Assembly (NCBI RefSeq): GCF_014529535.1
Contig: NW_023503334.1
Location: forward strand, 372,001-436,000
Direction: 5' to 3'
DNA length: 64,000 nucleotides
Source: Bradysia coprophila
Lineage: Eukaryota > Arthropoda > Insecta > Diptera > Sciaridae
Positions 24,282-35,400 of this stretch are shown one piece after another (within the stretch, counting starts at the first letter, position 1; the number at the start of each line of letters is the position of its first letter). The translations under genes were made by a program, and so were the position numbers. A model generated the notes under the pieces. The model searched no databases and had not been told where the DNA came from. It saw only the letters and a list, made by a program, of their open reading frames with translations.

Positions 24282-27120
24282 CAATTTTTAGGTGGGTAAG
24301 TGAAACAACAGACAAAAATTTGACCCGGAAAATTTGCGGTGGGATTGAACGGGAGGGATTTTCGGGTAAGATTGTTGAGATGGATGTCAAATATTGGAGA
24401 AAAAGAGAAACAAAATTGAGACGAAATATTAATTTCCCTAATGTAAAAATTAGTGAAATTATTTCGAGAGAGACATACAAAATATATCCGTCGTGTAGAG
24501 AGTCAATTATTTTGATAAAAAAGAGAAAATTTTTAGAAAAGGAAAGATGAATAATTCGTATTTTAATAACGGTACCAGGAAGATAGACAAAAATTATTAT
24601 CAGTTATTATTATTTATGTAATTTATTTGTATTATTAGTTTTATTATAACACACAACGACAACAACTATAACAACAACAAAAATGACGAAGATTTTAATT
24701 GGCGCGCGCAGTTCTAAACTCGCCGTTTTTTTTAAGTTTTGATATTATTTTGCGCAAAAAGAAAATTGCATTGTTGCGCTCACCGACCATAGACCTAGAA
24801 ATTATGCAACATTTTGTGGTGCAATCCAGGGCCTTCTATCTTCTAATCCAACGATAAATTCGTAAATTCAATATGGTCCCAGGTATCACCAAGAACTCCA
24901 TGCGATTTGTTATTGCCGTCTTTGTGCCGTGTACTGGTATATTCCTCATCATTGGCAATACCAATTTTCCAAAAATAGACTGTACTACGACGTACTTAGG
25001 GAGTACAATGTACATATCTGATTGTATATGCTAGCTGGATGTTGAACGCTACGTAAATTGTACTATTTTGATGTCGACAATGTACTGACCCCATGTAATT
25101 CAAAAAAAAAATCTTTTTTGTTTGTGCTCGAATTACTGACGTAGGTTAGAAAAATGAACTCTCTTTCTAGTAATACTTTCCGAACAGTTCGCATCAGCTG
25201 GATGTGTCCAATGAAAATTTCAGATCATGTCTTAGTTACACAGCATGAGTATTATAGGAAAAACACTTTCAGAGAATAAAGAGGGTGTTACGCTAACTGA
25301 GTATAACAGCGTTACAATTTCCCTCAATTGATTTGATACTAGATCACCAAAAATAAACTGAATACACCACGCATGTTATCGGTGAGGTGTGACTTCGTAA
25401 TAAGTTTTGTAAATGAAATTAATTTTAGTCAGTGAGTCTCGAAAAAGATCATTTTTAACAATTAAACTTTTGTGATAGATTGAAAAGAACACACGTCCAC
25501 GTCATTCGTCATTCACTTTCCGTCCGCTATTATCCGAAACCTGTAGGTATACCATGAAATGACTCCAAAGGAACGAAAAACAACGGACGTCTATAATAGG
25601 GAAGCCTGTTTCCGGTTAGATCCGTTGCAAAGGAATGAATTATTTGGAAAATGTGAATTTGTAGTTTAAGTTTCGGTTATGATTAGTAAAAATTATAATT
25701 TCTTCGAAAGAGTTACCATTGGTCGCTGTGTTTATTTAGGATATTGGCGACAACATTTTTTGGTGCCATCAAAATTGCTTGGAATGCTTACCATAACATT
25801 CCGAAGACATTTGAAGCCAAAAGAAACGTTTCGTCAATAATTTACAACAAAAAATGTCCGTTGAGAAAATAGTATCTTGTCCATTAGTTCGCCTACATAA
25901 CAGTATGTCCTTCAATTTCAATTAAATGATAAAATTTTGCTAGAATTTAAGCAGAAAAATGAATGAAATCATAAACAATTTTCCGGTCATTCTCGGTCCC
26001 GAATTTAGACTTGCAACACAAAATGCTCCATAACTTTCCAGCTGTGTCCGTTCGTAGCAACATATCACATTAAATTTGTGGCAAAGCTTTTTAAGTTAAA
26101 AATGAAAATGGAAGATGTTGTTGTTTCTATCTTTTGTCGTTTATATTGTAAACTATAATAGTAAAACAGGGCAGCTTAATACAAAACAAAAATGAGCAAA
26201 ATAAATTTATTTACAAAAAAACAACAACAAATCAGTGGCAAAAAGTAAAACTTTCGTCATCGTTATTGTGAAAAATGTAACTCGGTGATAAGTGCTTTTT
26301 TAAGCAACACACACATACAATGTGTTCATTGATAAACTCCGTCTGCGATGTTGTATGGCAATTACATATCTGGTGGTTAAAAATCGCCATTTATCACTCA
26401 GTTGCATTAAATATTTTTTTGTTTTCTTTTTCACATTTTCATTTATTGAATTGTAAAATTAATTGATAAATGAGATTAGATGTGTGGGTAAAAATTAAAA
26501 AAAAGTGTACTTAGACTAAACGGTAAATTAAATTTGTTTGTATTTCTATTTATTTATATTATAAAAAAAAGATTTTTTTTTGTTTTTATTTAGTTAATTC
26601 ATTTTTATTATCGCGTATATTTAGTATATAGTTTCCAACAACAACAAAATTGTTAAATTTAAATTTAAAAAAAATTATTATAACAAACATTTCCATTATG
26701 AAGTATTTTCGCATCATTTTTTTTGTCTAATTTATTAAGATTTTTTTTTGGTTTTTTAATTTTATTTTATTAACAAAAAATAAATAAAAATTGTTTCGTA
26801 TTATTAGTGTACTTATATTTTGTTGAGAAAAAAATCATTATTTTATGTTGAATAATTTTTATTAATTTTTTTTATAATCTTAATTAAAATCGTTAAATTA
26901 AAAATACTTTTCTTCTCTTTTACAATGTTTACCCCCTTTTTTGTTAAAGTTTTTGAAACGTTAAATTATGAAAAAACATTTTTTTCTTTATTTTATTTCA
27001 TTTCTTCTTCTTTTTTTGTAAATGTAAGTATGGTGTACTATATTTAATTCTATCATTTCTTTTTCAACGTAGTCGAGACTTTTATTTGATAAAATAAATA
27101 TTTATTATTGTTAAAAAAAA
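24282..27120 (+). other. probable 3' UTR and flank of trihelix-BTB gene
   Basis: There is no recognisable coding sequence. From about 26,100 to 27,110 the sequence becomes very AT-rich, with long T runs on the plus strand. ATAAAATAAATATTTATTA near 27,085-27,110 is a candidate polyadenylation region, after which the composition changes. An alternative is that some of this stretch contains further, unseen spliced exons. Confidence 0.4.
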
Positions 27121-27810
27121 CCAAATGTTTAACTTTTTCGCCATTGCCCCAAGAAATTACCTGCAACTATAAGTATTTTAATATATTACCAAAATGCCAA
27201 AATTCTCCTCTTCTTCACTCAATTCGAAGGGTGACGCACTTCTAGAATTTATTGATTAGAAGGAATAAATTTTGGAATAAAGGCAGGGTAAATTAAAATG
27301 ATCGATTATTAAGACTTTGAGCGTATCGTGAAAACGAGTATAAAACTAAATAATAAGCTTTCGATCGATTTGTATAACATTCACAATGCATCGAAATCGA
27401 GCATTGGAACTGTTTACAGCTAATAAACCTAGCAAATGCAATATAAACAGTTCAAATGGGCGGTATGTAAGACTATACAGGCTTTAAAATCTGTATACAC
27501 TCATAGTCGATCATTTTAATTTGCTTCCACTTTACATGGAAAAAAATCATCATCTTATTATCTTACCAAATTGACCGTTGAAACTCTTAATAAATAGACT
27601 TGATTTTAATGAAACCACATACCACAACTCATAATAATATGTCAAAAAGCCGAAAACCATACTTTTGGAAGTTCTCTCATGTAAAATGGAATAAATGGAA
27701 TAAATCGACTTCGTCTCGAACCATTTACCATTCCTCGAACATAAAACACCCTTTACAGTTCTTGTAGTATAAATAACTATTACAGTGAGAGAGTTGTTGT
27801 GGTCTAACAA
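27121..27810. other. no gene seen
   Basis: No coding frame, repeat or RNA gene is recognised in this stretch. Confidence 0.4.
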
Positions 27811-28462
27811 ATGAAAGTCCAGATTTTTTTTTTTTTAATATTTCTTTCTTGTTCGAGCTAGGCACTCGCAAAATTCAGAAAATAAAAATCTTGATTTTCA
27901 TTTGTTCAACAAAATTCTTGTGGAAAATAAATTACAAACCTCCCAAGTTTTAAAACACGTGGAGTTTCACTTTTCTTTCCTTGTATTTCAAAATTATTTT
28001 TTCTTCTCGCAGGTGCTCAAACGCCCTGATGATTCACAGCGAGCCTTCATAATTTAGTAATTAGTTGTCAAATTTTTTAGGCGTATGCTCAAAGTATTTC
28101 GATAAAAGTAAAGAATTTTTCGGATTAAGAGTCATATCGCCAAGACTTCGGGTGATTGGTAAACAAGCGGTCTCCGAAAAATATTTTCTGTGAAAATCGT
28201 TCGAAAGTAAAGACATGTCAGAGGGTTGCGAAAACAGCCTTGGAAAGACCTACAGGTAAAGTATACGCACTGGCGTATAACGAGCCTAAACAATGTCCGC
28301 ATAATGGCAAATACCCGAATTGCACATGCGAAGGTAACACAATCTACAACGACTTTACCAACAAGTGCCAATGTCCTTTCGGGGCATAGTTATTTACCCG
28401 AATTGCGATTGTGTGAAGGGAGTGCGAGTACATCGACGAGAGTTAGTCAAATAAAGTGTTAG
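27811..28462 (+). pseudogene. broken secreted cysteine-rich peptide gene
   Basis: ATG at 27,811 begins a signal-peptide-like sequence (MKVQIFFFLIFLSCSS) cut by TAG, after which ALA follows in frame. A good acceptor (CTTCTCGCAG) lies at about 28,014. The recognisable body is at 28,290-28,389: CPHNGKYPNCTCEGN and NKCQCPFGA, then a stop. In the next frame, directly after, comes IVIYPNCDCVKG, so the second YPNC.C unit is intact but out of frame by one base. The pattern CP.NGKYPNC.C suggests a small secreted, disulfide-rich arthropod peptide. The internal stop and the frameshift in a G run argue for a pseudogene. Joins between the parts are uncertain. Confidence 0.4.
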
Positions 28463-28539
28463 CGTATAGCGCATGATCTCAGGACTCCTGAACAGTAATT
28501 AGTTTTTTAATCGGACCAATACTTGCTACGTGATAGGAG

Positions 28540-29520
28540 TTTGGAAAACCGTTTGCTCTTACTTGATCATATCGTCAAGTCAAACATTCGATTTCTTTTT
28601 TTCCCCGATTGGTAATGTCAAAAGAGAGGTTAAGTTCGAAGATGGGTGATTTTGGGTCGATCCCTTCCGAGCTGGGGCAAAAGTTTATGGAAATTGGATA
28701 ACCGATTCGTGAGTTAGAGCCCTTGGTGTGAACCAGGAACAGTGCGGCAAGCAGATTTTGCTTGTAGGTCGGCTAAATTTGAACGGATTTTTCTTTATTA
28801 GATAGGTATTGACCGCACCAATCAGGGGAAAAATGTATATGAAATTCGGTTCACCGGAGCGTGAGTTAGGTCCATTGGAGTGAGGTGACGTTTTTGCCAA
28901 TATCTACAGTAAACGTTGAGCGAATTTCATGATTTTTTTTTGTTTGCAAGGTATTAACAGTACTATTTCCTTACAAAATGGCTGCCAGCAGCCATATTGG
29001 ATTTTAGGAAAAGTGATATATTTTGGGAAAAATTGTACTTAGAGAGCTTCTCTAAGAGTTTCTGTTAACAGAGACGTAATTGGTTATGTGTGTTGGTCGT
29101 TTTAGGCATCCCATATATGGACATCAATATATATTATAGGCATAGCTCTTTGAAGCTATTTAATAGCATATTTATCTGTGATATTTATCTATTAGATTGT
29201 GGATCTGAGCACTATTTCACAGGACTCTCGATGATTGACGCTGTCGGCAAGTCGGTCACTTCTGTCACTTTATCGAACAATATTTTCATGGACAATGTGA
29301 TCGAAAATTTAATTTCCTAACAAATGCTTTTTATTTTTAAATTTCGTATCTCAAAAGACCGACTTGAAGGCAGTGCCATCGCTGATTTTTGCAGTAGTGA
29401 CGATAACAATTTCCACAATCTATAGTATAATTTATAGTGAAATATAGGTAAATATGGCGTTATATGCTGTTTATAGGAATTTATGAAACTTGACTTCATA
29501 CAGGGCTGTCGATATTGTCA
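28540..29520 (+). repeat. dispersed repeat block related to 6.7-7.2 kb
   Basis: It shares ordered blocks with 6,660-7,190 (ATGAAATTCGGTTCACC; TTCATGATTTTTTT; TTGGTTATGTGT; TATAGGAATTTAT). The word GTTAAGTTCGAAGATGGGT at about 28,630 is related to one at 62,195. The motif AACAATTTCCACAATCTAT at 29,405 recurs near 53,800. This is a mosaic of an interspersed family, without coding capacity. Confidence 0.55.
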
Positions 29521-29964
29521 CCGGCGATTTCATTGTACATGATAACAAGGAAAAGAATGGATAATGTAAGTGAGGCAAATAGCCTTTAAGCAGAGAAGAA
29601 AATAAAATGAGAGAGCTACAGATTTTCACATTGGCTTTTGGTACGAATAGATGTTCCGTTCCGGTAGGCGTGAGCTTATGATTTTTGGTAGAAACCTTGA
29701 AAATAAGACCTTCCTTAAAAGTTGTTCCGAAAACATTGAGCTATTGAATTCTTATACACCGAATTTTTGGTATAGACGAGAGAAATGTTTAATTTACTGA
29801 TTAGTAATGCTTCAAATTCTTTTTATTCACTTTAGTTCATTGTTTATTAACCACTGTGCTAACTCCACCTTCTCTCGAGTAGGCCAATTAAAATTTAAAA
29901 AATTTCACTTTTCGATACGTCTGCCGCTTAATATGTGTGCTTGTTGAAATTCTCAGTCAAAATT

Positions 29965-30900
29965 ATGGAATCTCGATTTTCTATCAATTCAAAAAATGCA
30001 GAAAAAGCGAGCGCATCCAGTAGCACCGGAGTCTCATCGACATCAGCATTCGGGCAAACACTTTCGATCATAGAACCTGCTTCATCCCATTCCAGTGCCA
30101 TAAGCCATCAGGGAAGCTTACTTGAGAAGGAGGGCTATAGAACATCAGATGCCATTGATAATACAAATGATGTGACAGTAATAACGGCCAGATCATCAGA
30201 AACCGGTGGTGTCGTCACTATCAAAATAATGACAAAAGTCGGAAATTCAGGCTTTTGCAGGAAGAAAGGCTTCTATCAAGAAATTGAAATGATGAGGCAA
30301 CTGAATCATCCCAATCTGATTAAGTACTACCGGAGCATCGAGACCCCAAACCGATACTACATTGTCATGGAGTGTGCACAGAATGGATCACTTTCGGACT
30401 TGATTCGAGAAAAAGGATGTCTCACCGAACCGGGGGCGAGAAGTATTTATCGTCAATTAGCCAGTGTATTGTCGTATTGTAATTCTCGTGGTTGCATTCA
30501 TCATGACATCAAAAGCGGAAACATTTTATTTGATGCTAACAGTGTTCTGAAAATCAGTATCTTCGGATACTCGTACAGGAATATGATAAATCATTGTGTT
30601 GTTGTGGATACGGATTGCGAGAGCAGCAGCCTCACTGAACCTGACTACGCCGATATTTTTGGCAGTGGGATTGTGTTGTTTGAAATGGTTTTTGGAAAAT
30701 TACCCAAAGGTTATGATATTGTTTCGTTGAAACATTCATTACGACGTGTTCACTTCCCCGATGAACCGGCTGTGGATTCAGAGTGCAAATCGTTGATTTC
30801 GAGGATTCTTGTACCACAACACGGCAATAGGATTTCTTGGAATGATATAGCAGATACAGATTGGATGCTGCGGCAAGACATACGTAAAGTTGAGAATTGA
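29965..30900 (+). CDS. intronless protein kinase homologue, predicted pseudokinase
   Basis: This is a single open frame of 311 residues. ATG at 29,965 is taken as the start because earlier in-frame codons are only non-ATG. Residues 1-68 are Ser/Ala-rich and disordered-looking. A Ser/Thr kinase fold follows: lysine K87 in VTIKIM, alpha-C E106/E108, hinge YIVMECAQNGSLSDLI, catalytic loop C-I-HHDIKSGNILFD (D181, K183, N186 kept; HRD arginine is His), then LKISIFGYS where DFG has become IFG at 199-201. The glycine-rich loop is unrecognisable and the activation segment/APE region is shortened (SSLTEPDYADIFGSG). The C-lobe MVFGKLP and the end CKSLISRILVPQHGNRISWN are kept. Features resemble TSSK/CAMK-like kinases. 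Loss of the metal-binding Asp predicts weak or no catalysis. Absence of introns suggests a retrogene. Confidence 0.8.
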   Translation: MESRFSINSKNAEKASASSSTGVSSTSAFGQTLSIIEPASSHSSAISHQGSLLEKEGYRTSDAIDNTNDVTVITARSSETGGVVTIKIMTKVGNSGFCRKKGFYQEIEMMRQLNHPNLIKYYRSIETPNRYYIVMECAQNGSLSDLIREKGCLTEPGARSIYRQLASVLSYCNSRGCIHHDIKSGNILFDANSVLKISIFGYSYRNMINHCVVVDTDCESSSLTEPDYADIFGSGIVLFEMVFGKLPKGYDIVSLKHSLRRVHFPDEPAVDSECKSLISRILVPQHGNRISWNDIADTDWMLRQDIRKVEN

Positions 30901-30984
30901 AGAAAATCCATTCCGATTATCCAAGAAGTAAATTTGAAGATTCTAAAACTTTTTTCGATTGAACCTTATAATTGGCATAAGTAA

Positions 30985-31626
30985 GGCATCGTCCAAAAAG
31001 GACGTCACGCTTTTTTTCGATTTTTTTGAGGTGGGTCCATCCTATGTCACAACATGTCCGCTTTCTGATTTTCGGGGTCCATCCCCCAAAGCGGACGTCC
31101 GTATAAGGGAAAAACAAACTGGAGTAAAACATCAAAAATATAGTCTAAAACCAAAAAACACAACGAAAGTCATGGTGCGATGACTGCCGTAGAAGAATCG
31201 ATTTCTGAGGACTTTGATGGTTTTGCATGCTTTGTCTGGTAAATCAAACACTACCAACGTCTTGATACCAAGTAATTTTTTTTTTAAATGTAGTACCAAA
31301 AATAACACATATAACCGAATCAGATGTGCGGTGGCACGAAAGTTCGATACAAACGCCATCTCATCCCTTCGTTGAAAGCAGAAAATGGAATAGAAAGTCG
31401 AGCCATCTGTTGTGAGATAGCGAAAATATTTTTGTGAAATACAAGTAAATCGTAGTCAACCATTTTAAAAAAAGATGTCATTGGCATCGAACTTATGTGC
31501 TAGGCCGCGCGTCTGAATGGCATTACCTCCTCGCTATATTTACCTTGGGTCCGTCCCATGTCACAACACGTCACGTTTTTCGAAAGGTGGGTCACTATGA
31601 GCGTGACGTCCTTTTTGAATGACGCC
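30985..31626. mobile_element. Harbinger-like non-autonomous element, 642 bp
   Basis: The ends are imperfect inverted repeats of 26 bases, GGCATCGTCCAAAAAGGACG at the left and the inverse ending GACGCC at the right, with further paired words inside (GGTGGGTCC; TGTCACAACA). It is flanked by TAA on both sides (30,982-30,984 and 31,627-31,629), the three-base duplication known for PIF/Harbinger transposons. No transposase frame is seen, so it depended on an enzyme supplied elsewhere. Confidence 0.7.
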
Positions 31627-31629
31627 TAA

Positions 31630-32560
31630 AGTGTTGATTGGAATTGCGCAAAGTCATCAACAATATCACGCTTTTGTCATCTCAGTGACAAAAAAGTAAA
31701 ACTTCCATTGCATTGTTTATGCAACTCAGTAATAATGGTATGTTTTTTTACAAGTTCAAAGCTGAATTTTTCGTTACTAGTACTAGTCGTAACGAGGCAG
31801 AGCCGATTAGGACATGCTCACGATGTCTACCGAAAAATTCCACTCTCATCACGAGTCACAAACGACGTTTTTTGCATTTGAAAACTGAAATGGGGCGAAA
31901 CAACAACAACACTAACAAAGAAATCATTCTACAGTCATTTCAACAACAAAGAGAGAGTTACTTTTTCGGCCGCAAGGTAGTCTTTGAGAAGTATGGAAGA
32001 GTTGATATAGTCGTCGGATTTCAGTATTCAAGTAAAAATGACGAAATGAGAAACTTCCATGAGAAAAACGTTTATCACTTTGTTGCATAATAGTTATTTA
32101 TAAGGCTCTAGATGTGTAAGTGTTACACGTCTTGAGCCTAATTAAGTACTTTTCATGTCTTGGATTAAAATTACAGAATTCTTCATAAGAATTCGTAATT
32201 TGGTCACTCGGCATGAAAAGTTGTACACGCTTCTGTTTTGAACGGTAGATCTTGGGCAATTTCGCGAATTGCATGCAACGTTTTATGCCACAGAGGCATC
32301 TAAATTCTAAATTTTGCGTATTATGATGCTGAGTGGTATAAATTACTATTTCACTTGGTGGTATAAATGAATGACTATTATGCACTGATAAAAACCTTTA
32401 TGTGCCTCTGTGCATTAAATCGTGGACTGTCTTTGCTAACTAAATTCATACTGAAAATTATGAATTTTTTCAACTTCCAGTAGATAAAAACTATTTAGAT
32501 CAAATGAAGTACTAGATTCAGTAATTACACTACTTGCAACATGTGAATTTATAAAGGTTT
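31630..32560. other. no gene seen
   Basis: An open frame at 31,722-32,090 has no recognisable motif and sits within the length expected by chance. No other structure was found. Confidence 0.4.
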
Positions 32561-32579
32561 CTGTTCGGTAAAAGTCCAA

Positions 32580-32585
32580 ATTTAT
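32580..32585 (-). terminator. polyadenylation signal AATAAA of cysteine-repeat gene
   Basis: AATAAA on the minus strand lies about 50 bases after the stop codon of the cysteine-repeat gene, a normal spacing for a short insect 3' UTR. Confidence 0.55.
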
Positions 32586-32635
32586 TGATAATTTCTTTTC
32601 AATTTCCAATTACAAAATTCTCATTTCGAGGGTGA

Positions 32636-33646
32636 TCAGTTCTTTGGCTCACTTTTCTGCCGCTCTTCACATCGGCATGTCACAGGATTCCAAGAAATAT
32701 TTGGATTGATTCCACAATTCCTTGGCTCACATTTTTGCCTCTCTTCACATCGGCATGTCACAGGATTCCAAGAAATATTTGGATTGATTCCACAATTCCT
32801 TGGCTCACATTTCTGCCTCTCTTCACATCGGCATGTCACAGGATTCCAAGAAATATTTGGATTGATTCCGCAGTTTCTTGGCTCACAATTCTGTCTCTCT
32901 TCACATCGGCATGTCACAGGATTCCAAGAAATATTTGGATTGATTCCGCAGTTTCTTGGCACACATTTCTGCCTCTCTTCACATCGACATGTCACGGGAT
33001 TCCAAGAAATATTTGGATTGATTCCGCAGTTTCTTGGCACACATTTCTGCCTCTCTTCACATCGACATGTCACGGGATTCCAAGAAATATTTGGATTGAT
33101 TCCACAATTCCTTGGCTCACATTTCTGCCTCTCTTCACATCGGCATGTCACGGGATTCCAAGAAATATTCGGATTGATTCCGCAGTTTCTTGGCACACAA
33201 TGTTGCCTCTCTTCACATCGGCATGTCACAGGATTCCAAGAAATATTTGGATTGATTCCGCAGTTTCTTGGCTCACAATTCTGTCTCTCTTCACATCGGC
33301 ATGTCACAGGATTCCAAGAAATATTTGGATTGATTCCGCAGTTTCTTGGCTCACAATTCTGTCTCTCTTCACATCGGCATGTCACAGGATTCCAAGAAAT
33401 ATTTGGATTGATTCCGCAGTTTCTAGGCTCACAATTCGGTCTCTCTTCACATCGGCATGTCACAGGATTCCAAGAAATATTTGGATTGATTCCGCAGTTC
33501 CTTGGAACGGAGCAGTCATTAAGCTGCTCTATTGCTGACGCTGTTGAACGGGAATCTAACATCAAAATAATTTAAATTTATTGCTATATAATATTGATCT
33601 CACCGAAAGCCAGCACGGCAACAATCAACAAAATTACAGTTTTCAT
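32636..33646 (-). CDS. secreted protein with eleven 26-residue cysteine repeats
   Basis: Two exons: 33604-33646 and 32636-33555, separated by a 48 bp intron (GTGAGA...GATGTTAG). They encode about 320 residues. Exon 1 gives the signal peptide MKTVILLIVAVLAF and exon 2 continues DSRSTASAIEQLND, with likely cleavage near the STASA end. Eleven tandem units follow, of pattern C-x4-C-x12-C-x-C-x5, consensus CEPRNCGINPNISWNPVTCR plus CEERQ(N/K/H). The protein ends SEPKN. The W-N-P-x-T-C-x-C core is like the CxC units of Balbiani ring 3-type and VEGF-C tail repeats, so a disulfide-rich secreted, silk- or saliva-like or matrix protein is plausible. Function is not known. A TATA box and AATAAA frame the gene. 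Long antisense open frames here are artefacts of the repeat period. Confidence 0.85.
32654..33514 (-). repeat. 78 bp tandem array, 11 units
   Basis: Eleven units, ten of 78 bp and the first of 81 bp, lie inside the coding sequence. They are nearly identical, including at synonymous positions. Variation is confined mostly to the unit junctions: on the plus strand CCACAATTCCTT versus CCGCAGTTTCTT, and GGCTCAC versus GGCACAC. The same junction types recur in non-neighbouring units, pointing to multi-unit duplication or gene conversion. Confidence 0.95.
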
Positions 33647-33739
33647 TTTTTTTTCTACACCTTTTCTACGTTTTCTGCTAAATTTGGTTACAGAATGAAA
33701 CAAAAGCTCGTGTGGCTCTTTCACGTTAAACTGCCACCG

Positions 33740-33746
33740 TTTTATA
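33740..33746 (-). promoter_or_regulatory. TATA box of cysteine-repeat gene
   Basis: The minus strand has TATAAAA about 95 bases upstream of the ATG at 33,646. That would place transcription start near 33,710-33,715, with a 5' UTR of about 65 nt. A strong TATA box is typical of highly expressed secretory genes. Confidence 0.5.
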
Positions 33747-33899
33747 ATAAATTTTGTATTCGCGCCGAGTAATAATTTTATCATAAAAGTACTCGTGTTC
33801 GTGGAAATTGGAGTTGACAAACAAAAGAATATTTGAACAGGTTTTTCTTGTTTAAAATAAGTAAGTATAACAAAAAAATATCTCATCTTCCACTTTACT

Positions 33900-34490
33900 T
33901 TTAAATAATAACACTGAGTGATTGTTTGCTTCCGGGGTGATTATGACCGATGTAAAAATACTGTCGCATTTCATACACCCAGTTCCAGGGACGTCATATG
34001 GGCACTTAAAATTTGAATAAAATTAAGCTAACAGATCGATACATCTGTTTTGTTAGGCACTCTAGTTCTCCACTGTTAAAAAATGCTTGCGCCGTTTTTA
34101 CCTAATCGTCACGTGCAACACCTGCAAATTCACAAAAGCTCAAGATTAACGAAGAACACGTTTCACGTTTAGAATTAATTAAGTGGCGACAAAGTCGTGA
34201 ATAAAAGTGCAGAAGGAAGAGATTACGACGAAATCAAGTTAGGTAATAACAACGTTGCTGAAAAGGTGTATAGGCCAAGCAATCATTAAGCAACAAAAAG
34301 TTACTGTTCTGATGTAGTCAATCGGTCATAGCGGAACAACCTTTACACAATACATGCATTTCGATAATTGGAAAATTCATAAAGGAACCCTTTTGCAGCA
34401 AAGCCACTTGTCGCCTGATTCGACTCACTGTCAACTAACTCCGCGAATCTCTGTTGATTTGACCCCATATTATTTAGTCAAAGTCGATTT
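33900..34490. other. no gene seen
   Basis: Nothing recognisable is present between the cysteine-repeat gene and the retrotransposon fragment. Confidence 0.4.
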
Positions 34491-34509
34491 TTTTTAGGGA
34501 AAAGCTGGT

Positions 34510-35400
34510 TTCAAATTCAAATTTCAATTTATTCAATAATTAAGAACAAAAAGGAAGATCCTTATACAAATGTTCTGCGCGAAAAACAAAAAATAGCAAA
34601 TTTACAAATTAATTAAACGACATATATAAAAAGAGAAAAAGTCGTGTCAAAAACGAACTATATAGACGGAAAGTAGACGTTAGAGTTTGGTTACAGTAGA
34701 AGAAAATAAACAAAAAAAAGAACAAAAATTAAATAAAAACTAAATTGACTCACATTAACACGCACCGGATAGTCACACCAACTCGCTTGCAAAATCCTAG
34801 AAATAAAACAGTAAAAAGGAAACGTAAAAGAGACAAAAGACTCTGATCACATGGGTGGCAGCACGCCCAAGCAACACCCAATCGAAATCTACAACGACGT
34901 AAAATATGCCATACTAGCGTCATTAAACTTCGCCGCCGATGGTAGCCTCCTAATATGGACCGGAATAGAGTTATAATCGGCTACTGACCGAACGAAAAAA
35001 GAGCGGTTGTACTGAACCGAAGAATGTCTGGGTAGTACGTAATTCCGACTGGGCACCGAGCTACCGACAAATAGTCTCTCGTAGAGAAAACCAGGCTCCC
35101 GCCGTTTCGCCACATTGTAGATGACGGTACAACACCGCAGCCTTAGGTAGGTCATCAAAGAACACCCAAGGACATCATTATCGTAGCCACGAGTACTGTC
35201 GTAGCGTCTCAAGCGATAAACAAAACGCAAACATGCAGAAAATGGTCCTTCTAACGACCGAATAGAAGAAGCAGAAAGGTTGGTTGAATAGACTGAATCC
35301 GCATACGTAAAGGCAGGTAAGACAAGAGACTTAACCAGCATAATCCGAGTCTTTTGAGAGAAAGTTGTTGCACACGAAGGGTGGATCAATAAAAAACCAG
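34510..35400 (-). mobile_element. 5'-truncated non-LTR retrotransposon (LINE), C-terminal end
   Basis: The minus-strand frame ending at 34,889 carries the region after the reverse transcriptase of Jockey/CR1/I-type LINEs. It reads MLVKSLVLPAFTYADSVYST, LRFVYRLRRYD, GCSLMTYLRLRCC, FLYERLF, then RSFFVRSVADYNSIPVHIRR and LPSAAKF at the end, the usual W/YN.LP..I finish. Homology starts near 35,400 (NEPGFLL). The upstream part of the open frame is AT-rich and unrelated. After the stop comes about 380 bases of A/T-rich 3' UTR, ending on the minus strand in AATAAATTGAAATTTGAA-type tail repeats near 34,515. The polymerase itself is absent, so the copy is dead on arrival. Confidence 0.7.

Noticed and set aside
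22477..24480. Minus-strand open frames overlapping the BTB gene
   Set aside because: Shadows of the plus-strand coding exons and of the AAC repeats that encode Asn.
31722..32090. Open frame of about 120 codons after the Harbinger-like element
   Set aside because: No recognisable domain or signal peptide. Low-complexity Asn run and basic mixture look like chance.
32706..33575. Long open frames (289 and 267 codons) on the plus strand across the cysteine-repeat array
   Set aside because: They exist because the 78-base unit, a multiple of three, has no stop in those frames. The minus strand has the signal peptide, splice sites, TATA box, poly(A) signal and cysteine spacing.
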